DNA from: DASVRZ01 sp038228695
GTDB lineage: Bacteria; Verrucomicrobiota; Verrucomicrobiia; Chthoniobacterales; DASVRZ01
Assembly: GCA_038228695.1 (NCBI GenBank)
Contig: JBBRPA010000039.1
Location: 1 to 34,451, forward strand
Direction of reading: 5' to 3'
DNA length: 34,451 nucleotides
The position numbers were made by a program, and so were the translations under genes. Of this stretch, positions 1 to 8,833 are shown piece by piece. The notes beneath the pieces are model-generated. The model had not been told where the DNA came from. It searched no databases and saw nothing but the letters and a program-made list of their open reading frames with translations. How positions within the stretch are numbered: position 1 is the first letter of the stretch; every line of letters starts with the position of its first letter.

Positions 1-69
1 GATGACCAGCAAGCTGGTGAAGGCCGCCGCCGCGAGGGCCAGGGCTGATGGTATTGGTTTGTTTTTCAT
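1..69 (-). CDS. N-terminus of an exported protein (cut by window edge)
   Basis: An ATG on the minus strand at 67-69 opens a frame that runs off the left edge. The 23 visible residues have a lysine-containing start followed by an Ala/Leu-rich stretch, which is typical of a signal peptide. Nothing of the mature protein is in the window, so no function can be given. There is no clear ribosome binding site. Confidence 0.45.
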   Translation of the reverse strand, partial: MKNKPIPSALALAAAAFTSLLVI

Positions 70-124
70 AGTTGGATTTTTGCGCGTCGAGAATGCTTAG
101 CTGTTGAGGTGAGGAATGTCGCGT

Positions 125-1216
125 TTATTCGTCAGTCGGTAGTGGTGAGGCAACTCCGCGGACCTCGTCCACCGCCCCGCCCCAGATTTGCCAGACGGCA
201 AGAAAGACCGCCGCGATAATCGGACCCATGAGGATGCCGCTGAAGCCAAACGCGGCAAGGCCGCCGAGCGTGGCTAGCAACACCATCAGGTCAGGCATGT
301 CGGTGTCCTTGCCGATGAGCATCGGAGTCAGGACATTGTCGATGGTGCCGACGACTAGCCCGCACCACAGGCCGACCCCGATGGCGGCACCGGTCTTCCC
401 AGTGACGGCGAGGAAGATCACCGCTGGAACCCAAACGATCGCGGTGCCGACGGAAGGGATGACCGAAAGTAGAGACATCAACACCGCCCAGAACAGCACT
501 CCTTGGATTCCCGCCACCCAGAACGAGAGCCCGGCCAGTGTGCCCTGGACAATCCCGATAATCAGCTTGCCTTTGAGCGTCGCGCGCGAAACCGAAAGAA
601 CGGTGTGCCGAAGTCGCAGACGGTCATTGTCCGAAAGCGGTGTATAGCGCAACGCCGAGTCAAGAATGGCCCGGCCATCGGTCAAGAAATAGAACGTCGC
701 GTAGAGCATGACGAAGAGCAGGAGGAGAAATGTTCCCGTGCCCTGAGCTCCCGATGCCAGCGCCTCGGCCATCCAAGCACCCGCCTTGGCAGCCAGTTCA
801 TGACCTTTCTCGATGATCTTATCTTGGTAGGGCAGCAAAAACTTGAGGTGCTGATTCGTCGCGAGTTTCCCTTGGAAGGCATCCGGCGACACTTTCTGCG
901 AGGCGAGCCATTGCTTGGCTGAACCACTCACCTCGGCGGCCTGACTCACTACGATGCCGAAGAATAACAACGCCGGAATGACCACGACCAGAAGGCTCAG
1001 CACGACCGTGACCGCCGAGGAGAGCGATTGCTTTCCCCCAGTCCATTGCAAGAACCGGCGATAAACCGGGTGAAGCAGCCCGGCGAAAATCGCCGCGAAG
1101 AAAAGAGTGATGACAAAGTCCTTGATGACCCAGAAAAAGAGGATCGAAGTGACTAACGCCAACACGAGAAGGAAGACACCTCGGCGTTTTGAAGGGGCGA
1201 CGTTTTCGGTGGTCAT
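125..1216 (-). CDS. AI-2E family transporter / PerM-like permease
   Basis: A 363-residue integral membrane protein of the AI-2E exporter family (formerly UPF0118, PerM/TqsA/YdiK type). Two hydrophobic segments lie within the first 60 residues. A soluble amphipathic stretch follows (about 95-155), then a C-terminal block of several membrane helices ending near residue 345. The family signature region with P-S-V-G-T in a helix hairpin is present around residues 255-262, and the late D-N-x-L-x-P-x-L-I-G element near 295 is clear. Length is normal for the family (about 340-380). The start is an ATG. Family members include an AI-2 exporter and Na+(Li+)/H+ antiporters, so the substrate here is unknown. 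It sits just downstream of, and on the same strand as, the next gene (35-bp gap), but the functions are not obviously linked. Confidence 0.85.
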   Translation of the reverse strand: MTTENVAPSKRRGVFLLVLALVTSILFFWVIKDFVITLFFAAIFAGLLHPVYRRFLQWTGGKQSLSSAVTVVLSLLVVVIPALLFFGIVVSQAAEVSGSAKQWLASQKVSPDAFQGKLATNQHLKFLLPYQDKIIEKGHELAAKAGAWMAEALASGAQGTGTFLLLLFVMLYATFYFLTDGRAILDSALRYTPLSDNDRLRLRHTVLSVSRATLKGKLIIGIVQGTLAGLSFWVAGIQGVLFWAVLMSLLSVIPSVGTAIVWVPAVIFLAVTGKTGAAIGVGLWCGLVVGTIDNVLTPMLIGKDTDMPDLMVLLATLGGLAAFGFSGILMGPIIAAVFLAVWQIWGGAVDEVRGVASPLPTDE

Positions 1217-1251
1217 GGATTTGCGGCCTGTTCGGTTGGATTCAACCGGAC

Positions 1252-2202
1252 TTACTTGCCAAGACCACTACTGTCTGCAGGCGCGGGGGGTCTCGAGGTG
1301 GGAAAGAGAAAGGTGACGGCGAAGCGCAGGCCCCATTCGGGTCCGCCGCTCGGGCCATCGGCATAGTAGCGGCCGCCGAGTTGGAAGCTCACGGGCAGTT
1401 TGCCGATGCGCACGAGCTGGCTCACACTGGCGTTCAACGGCACGGTCCACTGGCTGTTATTCCAATCGTAGCTCGCCTCGGTGTTCACCCCGAAAGTGGT
1501 CTTCGTCTTGGTCTGATAACTCAGGAATGGCTGGAGGAAAGTGGAGTTTATGCTCCGGCGATCTTCTTCTCCGGCGAAGCTCCAAAGGTGGTTCGCCAGC
1601 ACGCCCATGGTCCAGCCATTCGTCTGCTTCAACAGCAAGCCAGTCGGGCCCGCACCCCATTTTTCCGTGCCGAGAAGCTCTTCGGTAGCAGTCGGGTAGA
1701 GGAACACCGGGCCGAGCCCCCAAATGATGCCGCCGGGGCCGGGCTCCTTGGGCGAGAAGAAGAACGACTGCGTGGTGTCGCTCAGACCCTCCTGCACGCG
1801 ATCGGGTTCGCGCGAGGCGATGTTTTTGTCGTAGGCTTTGCGGAGTTCCTTGGTCTGCGCGGAGGTGAGATCGAACGGAACTTCGGCGAGCACCTGCTCA
1901 AAGGAGGGCACGGAGCCTTTATAGACATCCTCTTGATGGATGTAGGGGATGATCGTGCGGATGATCAGATTCCAGTCCTTGTTCAGCGACACTGGGACAA
2001 CGGGCTGGAAGTTCAGCTTGTATTGCCAGCCGTCGCCCGATGGCCCCATGCCGGAGTCGTAGTTACTTTGAAAGGGCACGCTGATCAGCGAAGCAACGGG
2101 ATTGGAGAGTTTTTTTGCAAGCTCAGCATCATCGGATTGCGCGATGCACGGGACAATCGATCCGAGTAAGGTGCCTGCGAGGACGAGGGTAATGATTTTC
2201 AT
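1252..2202 (-). CDS. Outer-membrane beta-barrel type protein ('neuromedin U'/transporter family)
   Basis: A 316-residue exported protein with a signal peptide (about residues 1-21, cleavage after C-I-A). The body matches the bacterial family often labelled 'transporter' or, misleadingly, 'neuromedin U'. Features seen are an early N-P-V-A-S-L-I-S-V-P-F-Q motif, a repeated pattern of alternating hydrophobic strands, the S-F-F-F-S-P-K-E-P segment, and the terminal W-G-L-R-F-A-V-T-F-L-F-P. Such patterns suggest an outer-membrane barrel related to the phenol-degradation MetA/porin-like group. The terminal aromatic strand is not the very end: a short Pro-rich tail follows. Function is not known. 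The start is an ATG with no obvious Shine-Dalgarno site. Confidence 0.75.
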   Translation of the reverse strand: MKIITLVLAGTLLGSIVPCIAQSDDAELAKKLSNPVASLISVPFQSNYDSGMGPSGDGWQYKLNFQPVVPVSLNKDWNLIIRTIIPYIHQEDVYKGSVPSFEQVLAEVPFDLTSAQTKELRKAYDKNIASREPDRVQEGLSDTTQSFFFSPKEPGPGGIIWGLGPVFLYPTATEELLGTEKWGAGPTGLLLKQTNGWTMGVLANHLWSFAGEEDRRSINSTFLQPFLSYQTKTKTTFGVNTEASYDWNNSQWTVPLNASVSQLVRIGKLPVSFQLGGRYYADGPSGGPEWGLRFAVTFLFPTSRPPAPADSSGLGK

Positions 2203-2621
2203 AGAGGGTGAAGGGTGTGAGTTTTTGGAAAATTAAGCATGATAAAAACGCTGGTTGGCTAGCGGAATGCATCATGCCCATGAAAATCGAGGGATGCAGC
2301 GTTTTTTGCCAACGGATTTTGCAAAGCAAGATACAGTCCTTATGAGCGTGGACCTTCTCCGGTGGCGGGTTCATAGCCCTCGATGGCAGCAAAAGTTAGA
2401 GGTCTACTCATTGCGGAATAAGAAACTAAAAGAAACACGATTGACTATTAGACTTTAGTTTAAGATGGCCCGACGGCCACAGAGCAGAATTCCAAGACGG
2501 GTCTGCTTCCGGATCAGTGATGGAGTATGCATCCGTGTAACGCAAGAGGCTTAGCGGAAAGCAAAAAAACCGGTCTCTTCTACAGAGACCGGCTTTTTGC
2601 CTAACCAAGGATAATCAAATT
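2203..2621. other. Intergenic region with terminator, no gene seen
   Basis: About 420 bases between two minus-strand envelope genes. It holds the promoter side of the upstream gene and a strong hairpin terminator at 2563-2598. Short frames in it (for example 2255-2458 on the plus strand) have no recognisable protein features and are probably chance. Confidence 0.5.
2563..2598 (-). terminator. Rho-independent (bidirectional) terminator
   Basis: A perfect 9-bp stem pairs 2570-2578 with 2584-2592 around a five-base loop. It is flanked by seven A on the left and five T on the right, so it can end transcripts from either side. It lies 24 bases beyond the stop codon of the minus-strand beta-barrel gene, which it most likely terminates. 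Confidence 0.88.
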
Positions 2622-3344
2622 TTAGAAGTGCCAGCGCATGCCAAGAACGGCGATGTTCTGAGTGAGGGTGTCACCAGAGATGCCGGCGTCTTCGTAGTTC
2701 AGGAATTTACCTTCCACGAAAATGCTGGTCTTGGAGTTGATGTAGAAGTCAGTACCACTAACGATCTGCCAAGCGAGGCCCGAACCGCTACCACCGGAGG
2801 TGGAAAATTTCGTTCCACCAGGAGTGGTATATTGCACATCATTAGCCTCACCGTAATAGCCACCGATACCCACACCAATATGTGGCTGGATGCGGCCGCT
2901 ACCGAAACTGAAGTTGAGCATGAAGTTCGCCAAGCCTGCGACGCTGTCGAAATTGGCTTGAACATTGCCACCGGTTTTCGAACCATTTACGTAGGTGTCG
3001 AAGTCGGCCTGAACGCCGTTGTAGAAGGTGTCGAGTTCAATGACGGGACGGACAGTGCCAGTTCCGAAAACGTAACCGAATTTCAGACCGCCGACGAATC
3101 CCACATTGTCGTTCGCTTTGAACTGCAAGGTATTGGGGCCGACATCGTAAACTTGGCTGTCTGATACATCACTGGAGATGCTTGCACCAGCCTGAACGGC
3201 GATGTAAGCACCCGTGCCATAAAGAATTGGAGCGTCAATCGGCATGACATTTTTGCTCGGGGTATAAGTGGTAGTCTCGCCAGCAAGAGCGGTGGAGGCG
3301 ATAAGCGCGGCGCAGGCCGCAGTGGAAAGGATGGATTTTAGCAT
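2622..3344 (-). CDS. Outer-membrane beta-barrel protein (OmpA/Omp25-like fold)
   Basis: A 240-residue secreted protein. I start it at the ATG at 3342-3344 because that gives a clean signal peptide (K at residue 3, hydrophobic core, A-L-A cleavage near residue 21). Earlier in-frame starts would add a polar N-terminal tail. The mature part is a series of short amphipathic strands with repeated Gly and aromatic residues: a V-G-F-V-G-G-L-K-F-G-Y-V-F segment, then a pair of strands with G-V-G-I-G-G-Y-Y-G. It ends in a terminal F (W-H-F), the classic C-terminal aromatic of outer-membrane barrels. This fits an eight-stranded barrel of the surface-antigen/Omp25 type. A strong terminator lies directly downstream. 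The role is probably structural. Confidence 0.8.
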   Translation of the reverse strand: MLKSILSTAACAALIASTALAGETTTYTPSKNVMPIDAPILYGTGAYIAVQAGASISSDVSDSQVYDVGPNTLQFKANDNVGFVGGLKFGYVFGTGTVRPVIELDTFYNGVQADFDTYVNGSKTGGNVQANFDSVAGLANFMLNFSFGSGRIQPHIGVGIGGYYGEANDVQYTTPGGTKFSTSGGSGSGLAWQIVSGTDFYINSKTSIFVEGKFLNYEDAGISGDTLTQNIAVLGMRWHF

Positions 3345-3535
3345 ATTTTGGGTTTTTGTTTTAGTGTGAAGTGGGAGCATTGGGGCCCTTTCACAATTCA
3401 AAGGAACGATAACTTGGGTGCGGCGTCTATTATACCAAAGTATAGGATGGGCCCTCGATGGCCCTCAGCAGGTCCGTCGGCAACCCGGTCAATAGGGTAG
3501 AATACGGAGAAACATCCGCCGACAGCGCAGTGGCG

Positions 3536-4159
3536 TCACGCTATTTTCACGATGGTCAGACGTCCCGCAGCCCGCACCAGGTCGGCGATAGAGACGACGC
3601 CCATCTTACTCATCACATGCCCTCGGTGGATCTTGATGTTCTGTTCGCCAGTCCCCAAGTCGGCGGCGATTTGTTTATTGAGCTGGCCGGACACGACGTG
3701 TGTCATCACCTCGCGTTCACGTGGGGTGAGGGTGGCGTATCGCTTGGCTAAGGCAGACAGCTCGGCGTGCTCTGCCTGATGGCTCTTGGCGAGAGCGAGG
3801 GCCGTGTGCACCGCACGCAGTAGCTCGGTGTCATTCACGGGTTTGGTGAGAAAATCCACCGCTCCTGCCTTGATCGCCCGCACGCTCATCGGGATGTCGC
3901 CACGTCCGGTCAGGAATACGATGGGAACATGCACGCCAGAGGCCAAGAGGAAGTGTTGCAATGCGATACCGTCCAGCCCCGGCATCGCCACATCGAGAAT
4001 GAGACACGCTATTTCACCGGCACGATGCGCATCGATAAATTCCTGTGCCGAAGAAAAGGCGCGGACCTCGAAACCTTCTGCGCGGAACAAACGAGTGAGT
4101 GCTTTTTGCATCCCAGCCTCGTCATCCACGATATAAATAATTTCATCCCGAGTATTCAT
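3536..4159 (-). CDS. FixJ/LuxR-type response regulator
   Basis: A 207-residue two-component response regulator. The receiver domain spans residues 6-120, with acidic pocket D12-D13, phospho-acceptor D56 (in L-I-L-D-V-A-M-P-G), T84 and K106 in F-L-T-K-P-V. A LuxR/GerE helix-turn-helix occupies about 142-200, starting with L-T-P-R-E-R-E-V and a long recognition helix. This layout is that of the FixJ/TodT/NodW group, which binds DNA after phosphorylation. Its ATG overlaps the stop codon of the upstream kinase gene by 4 bases (ATGA), so the two are translationally coupled and almost surely partners. Target genes cannot be told from sequence. Confidence 0.93.
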   Translation of the reverse strand: MNTRDEIIYIVDDEAGMQKALTRLFRAEGFEVRAFSSAQEFIDAHRAGEIACLILDVAMPGLDGIALQHFLLASGVHVPIVFLTGRGDIPMSVRAIKAGAVDFLTKPVNDTELLRAVHTALALAKSHQAEHAELSALAKRYATLTPREREVMTHVVSGQLNKQIAADLGTGEQNIKIHRGHVMSKMGVVSIADLVRAAGRLTIVKIA

Positions 4160-6894
4160 GTCGAGGTGGGTTCCAACACGGGAATTTCAAAATGAAAAAC
4201 TGCGCCACGTTCCGGATCTGGTTCGGCCCAAAGCCGCCCGTGATGCGCTTGGATGATGGAACGACAAATGGCCAAACCCATGCCCAAACCATGTGATTTC
4301 GTCGTAAAAAACGGCTCGAAGAGTTTTTCGCTATTGGCAGGCAATCCACCACCCACGTCGCGCACCGAGACGCGCAGGACATCGTTTTCTCGTGCCGTGG
4401 AAATGTGCAAACGGCGCGTGCCCGGTGCATTCGCAGCCATCGCGTCGGCGGCGTTCAGGATAAGGTTCAGCAAGACCTGCTGGAGCTGCACGCTGTCGCC
4501 GCTAACCTGTGGTAAGCCCCCCGCTAGCTCGCGGGCTACGGTGATTCCGCGCCCGATCAGATCGGGGGTTGTGAGATGCAGCGCTTCCGCGATCACCTCA
4601 TTCAACTTCATTGGCACTAGGGTCGTCTCACCGCGTTTGAGCAGCGCGCGGAGCCGCGTGATGACCTCTCCCGCGCGACGATCCTCGCTCACGATGTCGG
4701 TGAGAATGTCGCGCACTTCCGCCACATCTGGCGGCGACTGCACGAGGAGGCGTTGCGCCGCTTGCGCATTGCTGAGGATGATCGCGAGTGGCTGATTCAA
4801 CTCATGTGCGAGGGAACCGGAGAGTTCGCTCAGCGTGGTCACGCGGGTGAGATGCGCCAGTTCCGTCCGATGTTGCGCAGCCTCCATCTCGGCGAATTTG
4901 CGCGCGGAGACGTCCACCGTCACCCCCATCAGCCGGTCAGCTTCTCCTGAGCCGTTGCGATGGGGGCGGCCTTGCGAGTTGACCCAGCGGGCGCTGCCGT
5001 CAGGTAACGCGAGACGGTATTCGAGATTCAGCGGCATTCCTGAGTCGATGGAGGCGGCCACGCCGTGCCGGACCGTCTCCCGATCTTCGGGATAGATCGC
5101 ATCGAAGAAGCGCTCATACGTCAGTGCCTCCTCTGGCGAAAACTGAAACAGCTCCCGGATGTTGCGCGTCACCCAGAGCTGTCCGGTCGAGAGGGTCATG
5201 ATCCACAGACCCACCCCCGCCGCATCCGTCGCCAGGCTCAAACGCTCCTGGCTTTCCTGGAGGGCTTGCTCCGAACGCTTGCGCGCAAGGGCATTGGCGA
5301 AAACCTGTGCGACCAGGTGAAGCCGCTTCACGATCTCTTCTGGCCAGACGCGGTCCTCCCGGATCGCATTAAAGGTCAATCCGCCCACAAGTGGCTCGCC
5401 TCCTGCCGAGAGCGGGATTCCCACACCGCTTTTGATGCCGAGAAAACGGAAATGTTCCTTGTCCCGCGCCGCCTCCGGTGGCAGCTCGTCAAGTGATGAG
5501 AAGACCACCGTCTGACCGGCTTGGAGTTGCTGTCGCGCCCAAGGAAGGTGCTCGCCAGCATCGATCTTCATGGGAAGCGGCGGACCTTCCGATAGACGAA
5601 AGAAGTGGGTTCGCGTGAAACTCGGATCCTCGGCAGACCACTGGAAGAGCGACGCTAGGTCCACTTGGAGGCATTCGCAGACCTGACGCTGCGCCTCCTC
5701 GATCTGGTCGTCCAACTCTTCGGCCGGCACATTCACAAATCGCGCAGACAAATCAGCGAGCAGAATTTCAAAACGCAACTGCTCCGCCACTTCGTTCTCG
5801 ATGCGCTTGCGGTCCGTGATATCGGCGGAAACACCACGCATGCGCAGCGGCTGCCGTTGGCCGTCGAACTCCACTTTGCCCTGCGCCCCGATCCAGCGGA
5901 CCGCGCCGTCTGGCAGCACCGCGCGGTATTCGGACAGAAAAGCGCCCTCACCTTCGAGCGAACCCATCACCGCCTTCCGAGTCCCCTCGCGGTCGTCGGG
6001 ATGCAGTGTGTCGAGAAAGCGCTGAAGGCTAATGACCTCGCCGGGCGGAATGCCATAAAGCTGCCGGCCATTTGGGCTGACCCAGAGAACATCGGGCGCG
6101 ATGTCCCACCGCCAGAGCGCGAGTTGCGCCGCACCCGCCGCGAGGCTCATTCCTTCCGCATTTTCCCGCAACTCCTCGGCCATTTTTCCCGCGTGGATCA
6201 TATCGCGGCTCAGCTCGTAGCCCATGCCGACGACGATGAGCACGAAATAGAGGCTGATGAAATGCGGCGCATGCAACACCCCGGTGTGAATGAGCACGCC
6301 GTTCACGACTGAGGCCGAGATAAACAGCGCAACTCCGCCGCCCACGACCACCGCCCGGCGGCGCTCATTCGCGCGGCCCCGCCGCCAGAGGTGGATCGAA
6401 GCGTCAACGACAAAGACCAGCAGCAACAACCCACTCCCTGCTCCGAGAGGTGCCCACGGACTGGGCACCGCCACGGGCACGGAGACCGTCCCGCCCAGGA
6501 ACTGAAACGGCCTGATCCCGGTGATTGCCCGAAAATTGAAAGTCGGCCCGAAGGTGAAATTAATGACGAGCACCACGACACGCAGCCCGATCACCGTCCA
6601 CGCCAGCCCCGCCCGTCCGGAGCGGAAGTAGCACAGGATGAATCCGATCAGGGAGACAAACGTGAAAAACAACGGCACATGTCCCCACTGATGCAGGATC
6701 GCGTATTGCGCAGCGGTCTGCGCCTGCAGCAAAGCAATCTCAAACCCCGCGAAAGCCGCCACCGACACCGCCATGATGGCGAAAAGCAAATTCGCCCACG
6801 CCTTCCGATCCTGACACCAGCCCACAAAATGAATCGCCCCGAGCGTCAAAGACATCGCCACCGACATCGACCAAATGACGGTAACCCAATTCAT
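4156..6894 (-). CDS. Membrane PAS-GAF-PAS sensor histidine kinase (FixL-like)
   Basis: A sensor kinase of about 912 residues. I prefer the ATG at 6892-6894; a GTG two codons earlier is also possible. Residues 1-230 hold about seven membrane helices. A PAS domain follows (about 240-365, ending in the D-I-T-D-R-K-R signature), then a GAF domain (about 380-540), a second PAS (about 555-675), a HisKA dimerisation helix with phospho-acceptor H697 in L-A-H-E-L-N-Q-P-L, and an HATPase domain. The ATPase motifs are an N box with N814, a G1 box at D-V-G-G-G (846-850), an F box and a G2 box at G-L-G-M-G-L (869-874). It is of the FixL/NtrB orthodox type. Both PAS domains are PAS_3-like, and I see no evidence of FixL-type haem binding. 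Its stop overlaps the regulator start. The signal is unknown. Confidence 0.93.
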   Translation of the reverse strand: MNWVTVIWSMSVAMSLTLGAIHFVGWCQDRKAWANLLFAIMAVSVAAFAGFEIALLQAQTAAQYAILHQWGHVPLFFTFVSLIGFILCYFRSGRAGLAWTVIGLRVVVLVINFTFGPTFNFRAITGIRPFQFLGGTVSVPVAVPSPWAPLGAGSGLLLLVFVVDASIHLWRRGRANERRRAVVVGGGVALFISASVVNGVLIHTGVLHAPHFISLYFVLIVVGMGYELSRDMIHAGKMAEELRENAEGMSLAAGAAQLALWRWDIAPDVLWVSPNGRQLYGIPPGEVISLQRFLDTLHPDDREGTRKAVMGSLEGEGAFLSEYRAVLPDGAVRWIGAQGKVEFDGQRQPLRMRGVSADITDRKRIENEVAEQLRFEILLADLSARFVNVPAEELDDQIEEAQRQVCECLQVDLASLFQWSAEDPSFTRTHFFRLSEGPPLPMKIDAGEHLPWARQQLQAGQTVVFSSLDELPPEAARDKEHFRFLGIKSGVGIPLSAGGEPLVGGLTFNAIREDRVWPEEIVKRLHLVAQVFANALARKRSEQALQESQERLSLATDAAGVGLWIMTLSTGQLWVTRNIRELFQFSPEEALTYERFFDAIYPEDRETVRHGVAASIDSGMPLNLEYRLALPDGSARWVNSQGRPHRNGSGEADRLMGVTVDVSARKFAEMEAAQHRTELAHLTRVTTLSELSGSLAHELNQPLAIILSNAQAAQRLLVQSPPDVAEVRDILTDIVSEDRRAGEVITRLRALLKRGETTLVPMKLNEVIAEALHLTTPDLIGRGITVARELAGGLPQVSGDSVQLQQVLLNLILNAADAMAANAPGTRRLHISTARENDVLRVSVRDVGGGLPANSEKLFEPFFTTKSHGLGMGLAICRSIIQAHHGRLWAEPDPERGAVFHFEIPVLEPTST

Positions 6895-7502
6895 GCACAC
6901 CCAAGGAAACTACTCACCCCAACATGAAGCCATATTTTGGAAGCATTTCTCATTGCGAACTCAAAAAAACTATCCTGACCTAAATCTCAACAAAAGACTT
7001 TTCCAACGAAAACAAAAACTATCCCCCCGCTCGGTTCTGCTCCCACAATGCGTCAGACGGAGTGGCTGCGCCTCAATCTGGAACTTGCATACGGTCAGGC
7101 GGCTCCACTCGTTGCGGAGGCATTCCTGAATCTCGCGATCCACGACATGCGATCACCGCGCGGCCGCATCTCGTCGGATTTTTTGCTACCAATTGATTTG
7201 AAAGAATTCGTATGGCTTATGGGGATCGTCAGGAAGCGATTCACCTCGGAAGTTTCTCCCCGCGAAGTCCGTATCACAAAAGAGGGCGCTGCGTTCCAAG
7301 GGAGGAAAGACGTTCCTTTAGCCTCCCGACTAACTTGAATGGATATGCGGTGACGAGTTGAAGAAGATTTTTTAGACCAAAACGAGAAGCTTGCCGCCAG
7401 AGAGATAGACCGAGTTTTCGATCAGCTGCTCATCGCACGAGGGACGTCGCAAAAGGCAACGTGATGCATTCCGCTGAAAGGTTGTCCCATTTGGTCAAAT
7501 AA
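6895..7502. other. Low-information region with a doubtful small frame
   Basis: About 600 bases upstream of the kinase gene. It must contain the kinase promoter. A 96-codon plus-strand frame at 7048-7338 starts with ATG but has no Shine-Dalgarno site and no family I recognise. A further open stretch around 7375-7465 is also unidentifiable. Given the decayed genes that follow, these may be leftovers of the same lost element. Confidence 0.35.
7048..7338 (+). CDS. Hypothetical small protein (doubtful)
   Basis: A 96-residue frame with an ATG start. It has a mixed hydrophobic/charged composition, no signal peptide, no membrane segment and no motif I can name. It is isolated, has no ribosome binding site, and lies in a stretch of decayed genes. 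It may be a remnant or chance. Confidence 0.2.
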   Translation: MRQTEWLRLNLELAYGQAAPLVAEAFLNLAIHDMRSPRGRISSDFLLPIDLKEFVWLMGIVRKRFTSEVSPREVRITKEGAAFQGRKDVPLASRLT

Positions 7503-7956
7503 ACGAACCAATGCGACCCTGAAACTGCGGATGACCTTCGTTTCCTGCTCGGTCAAGGGTCGCCTCTGGGTGGTGCCCGCCCGAAATCCGCAGTGGTCCT
7601 CCCCGATGGCCAACTTGCCATCGCAAAATTTCCCAAACCCGACGACGCTCGTGATATCGGCGCAGGCGAAATTCTGGCTCTAACGCTGGCCCGGCAGGCC
7701 GGCATTTAGGTTGCCGAGCATCAGCTCATTGACGTGAAGGGAAGGGGCGTCGCCGTCATCACGCGTTTTGATCGGGAGGGGACAGAGCGCATTCCATTTC
7801 TTTCCGCCAACACGCTCCTTGCGCTGCCCGAAGGCGAACCGGCTGCCTACACGTTGCTTGCCGACGGCATTCGCCAATTTGGCTACGACACCACCGCCGA
7901 ACTTCAGGAACTTTGGCGACGGCTGATTTTTTCCCTCCTCGCGAGTAACTCCGACG
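7503..7956 (+). pseudogene. hipA-family toxin kinase remnant
   Basis: A decayed internal part of a HipA-type serine/threonine kinase (toxin of HipBA modules, which phosphorylates a tRNA synthetase in known members). In one plus-strand frame, 7503 onward reads A-D-D-L-R-F-L-L-G, then G-S-P-L-G-G-A-R-P-K and I-A-K-F-P-K-P-D, the typical HipA core and ATP-binding segment. It is interrupted by an in-frame TAG at 7707-7709. After the stop the match continues in the same frame (H-Q-L-I-D-V, T-R-F-D-R-E-G, R-I-P-F-L-S-A-N, then L-L-A-S-N-S-D-A-H). The catalytic loop is cut right at the S-N-x-D-x-H motif, where a transposase-like sequence takes over. No N-terminal part and no hipB partner are present. 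It is non-functional. Confidence 0.8.
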
Positions 7957-8279
7957 CCCATCATCTGCTCGATCTTTACCATGTGATGGAGTATTTGGCG
8001 GCGGCTCAAAAAGCATGTCCGCAGTGGAAGAATCCGCACAAGCGATGGCTCAAAGTGCAAAAGCAACGCCTGCTTAAAAATCAATCAGTCAAGGTCATCG
8101 CAGAACTCGCCTCGCAGATCGAGTCCGCGGGAGGCGATGAGACCCCGATCCGCGATGCCTGGCGCTATCTGCGCAATCATCCAGATCAACTTGATTACCA
8201 AACTGCGTGCGAACGCCAACTGCCCCTCGGGTCTGGCCTCATTGAGGGCGGCCACAGACATGTCCTGCGTGACGACTGA
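7957..8279 (+). pseudogene. Transposase C-terminal remnant (ISKra4-like)
   Basis: This continues the hipA frame without a stop but is a different protein: L-L-D-L-Y-H-V-M-E-Y-L, a lysine-rich helix, then L-P-L-G-S-G-L-I-E-G-G-H-R-H-V-L. The Y-H element plus a late G-S-G-x-I-E motif (last catalytic glutamate) is typical of DDE transposases of the ISKra4 type. About 108 residues are present, so it is only the C-terminal part, and it ends abruptly in a TGA just after the H-R-H-V motif. The first catalytic aspartates are missing. Its in-frame junction to hipA means that a GTG at 7734 could in principle drive a 181-residue chimera, but there is no sign this is a gene. Confidence 0.7.
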
Positions 8280-8351
8280 CTGACGCTACTTTCAGCGACC
8301 CGCCCCCTCTTTCCCCGCGCAAAAAGATTCCTTACCGGGGAGCGGACAGAT

Positions 8352-8833
8352 TCAAGAAAAAAACTTCCGCACAATCTCGCGTGGTGTCGCAATCACCGGC
8401 GCGGCAACGTCGAAGCTCTGCATGAGGAGCGATAAACTCTGGAAATCAATCCCGCGCAAATGTTCGTCGCTTGTCAGTAACACACCGCAGCCAAGCAAGG
8501 CCGCTTCCGCCAAAATCAAGGAATCGTTACGCTCGGCAACAGGCAACAAATCACGTTCGCGTAGCGTCTCTGCAATTCTCTCAACGATGCCGTGTCCCAC
8601 AGGCACGAGATTGACAGGCTCAAATTTCCATTCGCCACGCAAGCGGGAAAGCACCGCTTGTGCAACCTTACGCTTTTTCTCCGTCTCACCGTTCACTGCG
8701 TTCATGGCCACTTCCTGCAAGGATGTAGGCTGGCGGCTTTGATCCTTCGTCGAATGGCTGCAATCGCATCTACCACCGCTTCCAACTCCTCTGCGAGATC
8801 GAAAAGGACGTTGGTATCAACGGCGATCAGCAT
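8352..8833 (-). pseudogene. Frameshifted PIN-domain (VapC-like) toxin
   Basis: Two overlapping minus-strand frames together make one PIN-domain ribonuclease. The first begins at the ATG at 8831-8833 with the hallmark A-V-D-T-N-V-L-F-D and stops at 8702-8704 after 43 codons. The second frame picks up at about 8740 with the continuation (P-T-S-L-Q-E-V-A-M-N-A-V) and runs to 8352. It contains I-P-V/V-P-V-G-H-G-I-V-E-R, N-D-S-L-I-L-A-E-A and L-L-T-S-D-E-H-L, i.e. the later acidic residues of the active site. In the PIN proteins I know of this type a few more residues separate the two parts, so a small out-of-frame deletion near 8735-8745 is likely. The start overlaps the preceding small gene by 17 bases, as in toxin-antitoxin pairs. 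Confidence 0.75.

Noticed and set aside
1189..2169. 326-codon plus-strand frame opposite the envelope protein gene
   Set aside because: It runs antisense to a gene with a clear signal peptide and conserved motifs. The plus-strand translation has no domain or start site and is the mirror of a GC-rich coding sequence.
5665..6927. Several antisense frames of 140-215 codons opposite the histidine kinase
   Set aside because: The kinase domains are continuous and complete on the minus strand. The antisense products are Arg/His-rich with no features.
7734..8279. 181-residue protein from GTG 7734
   Set aside because: It is the tail of a hipA relic read through into a transposase relic. There is a stop just upstream in the same frame and no ribosome binding site.
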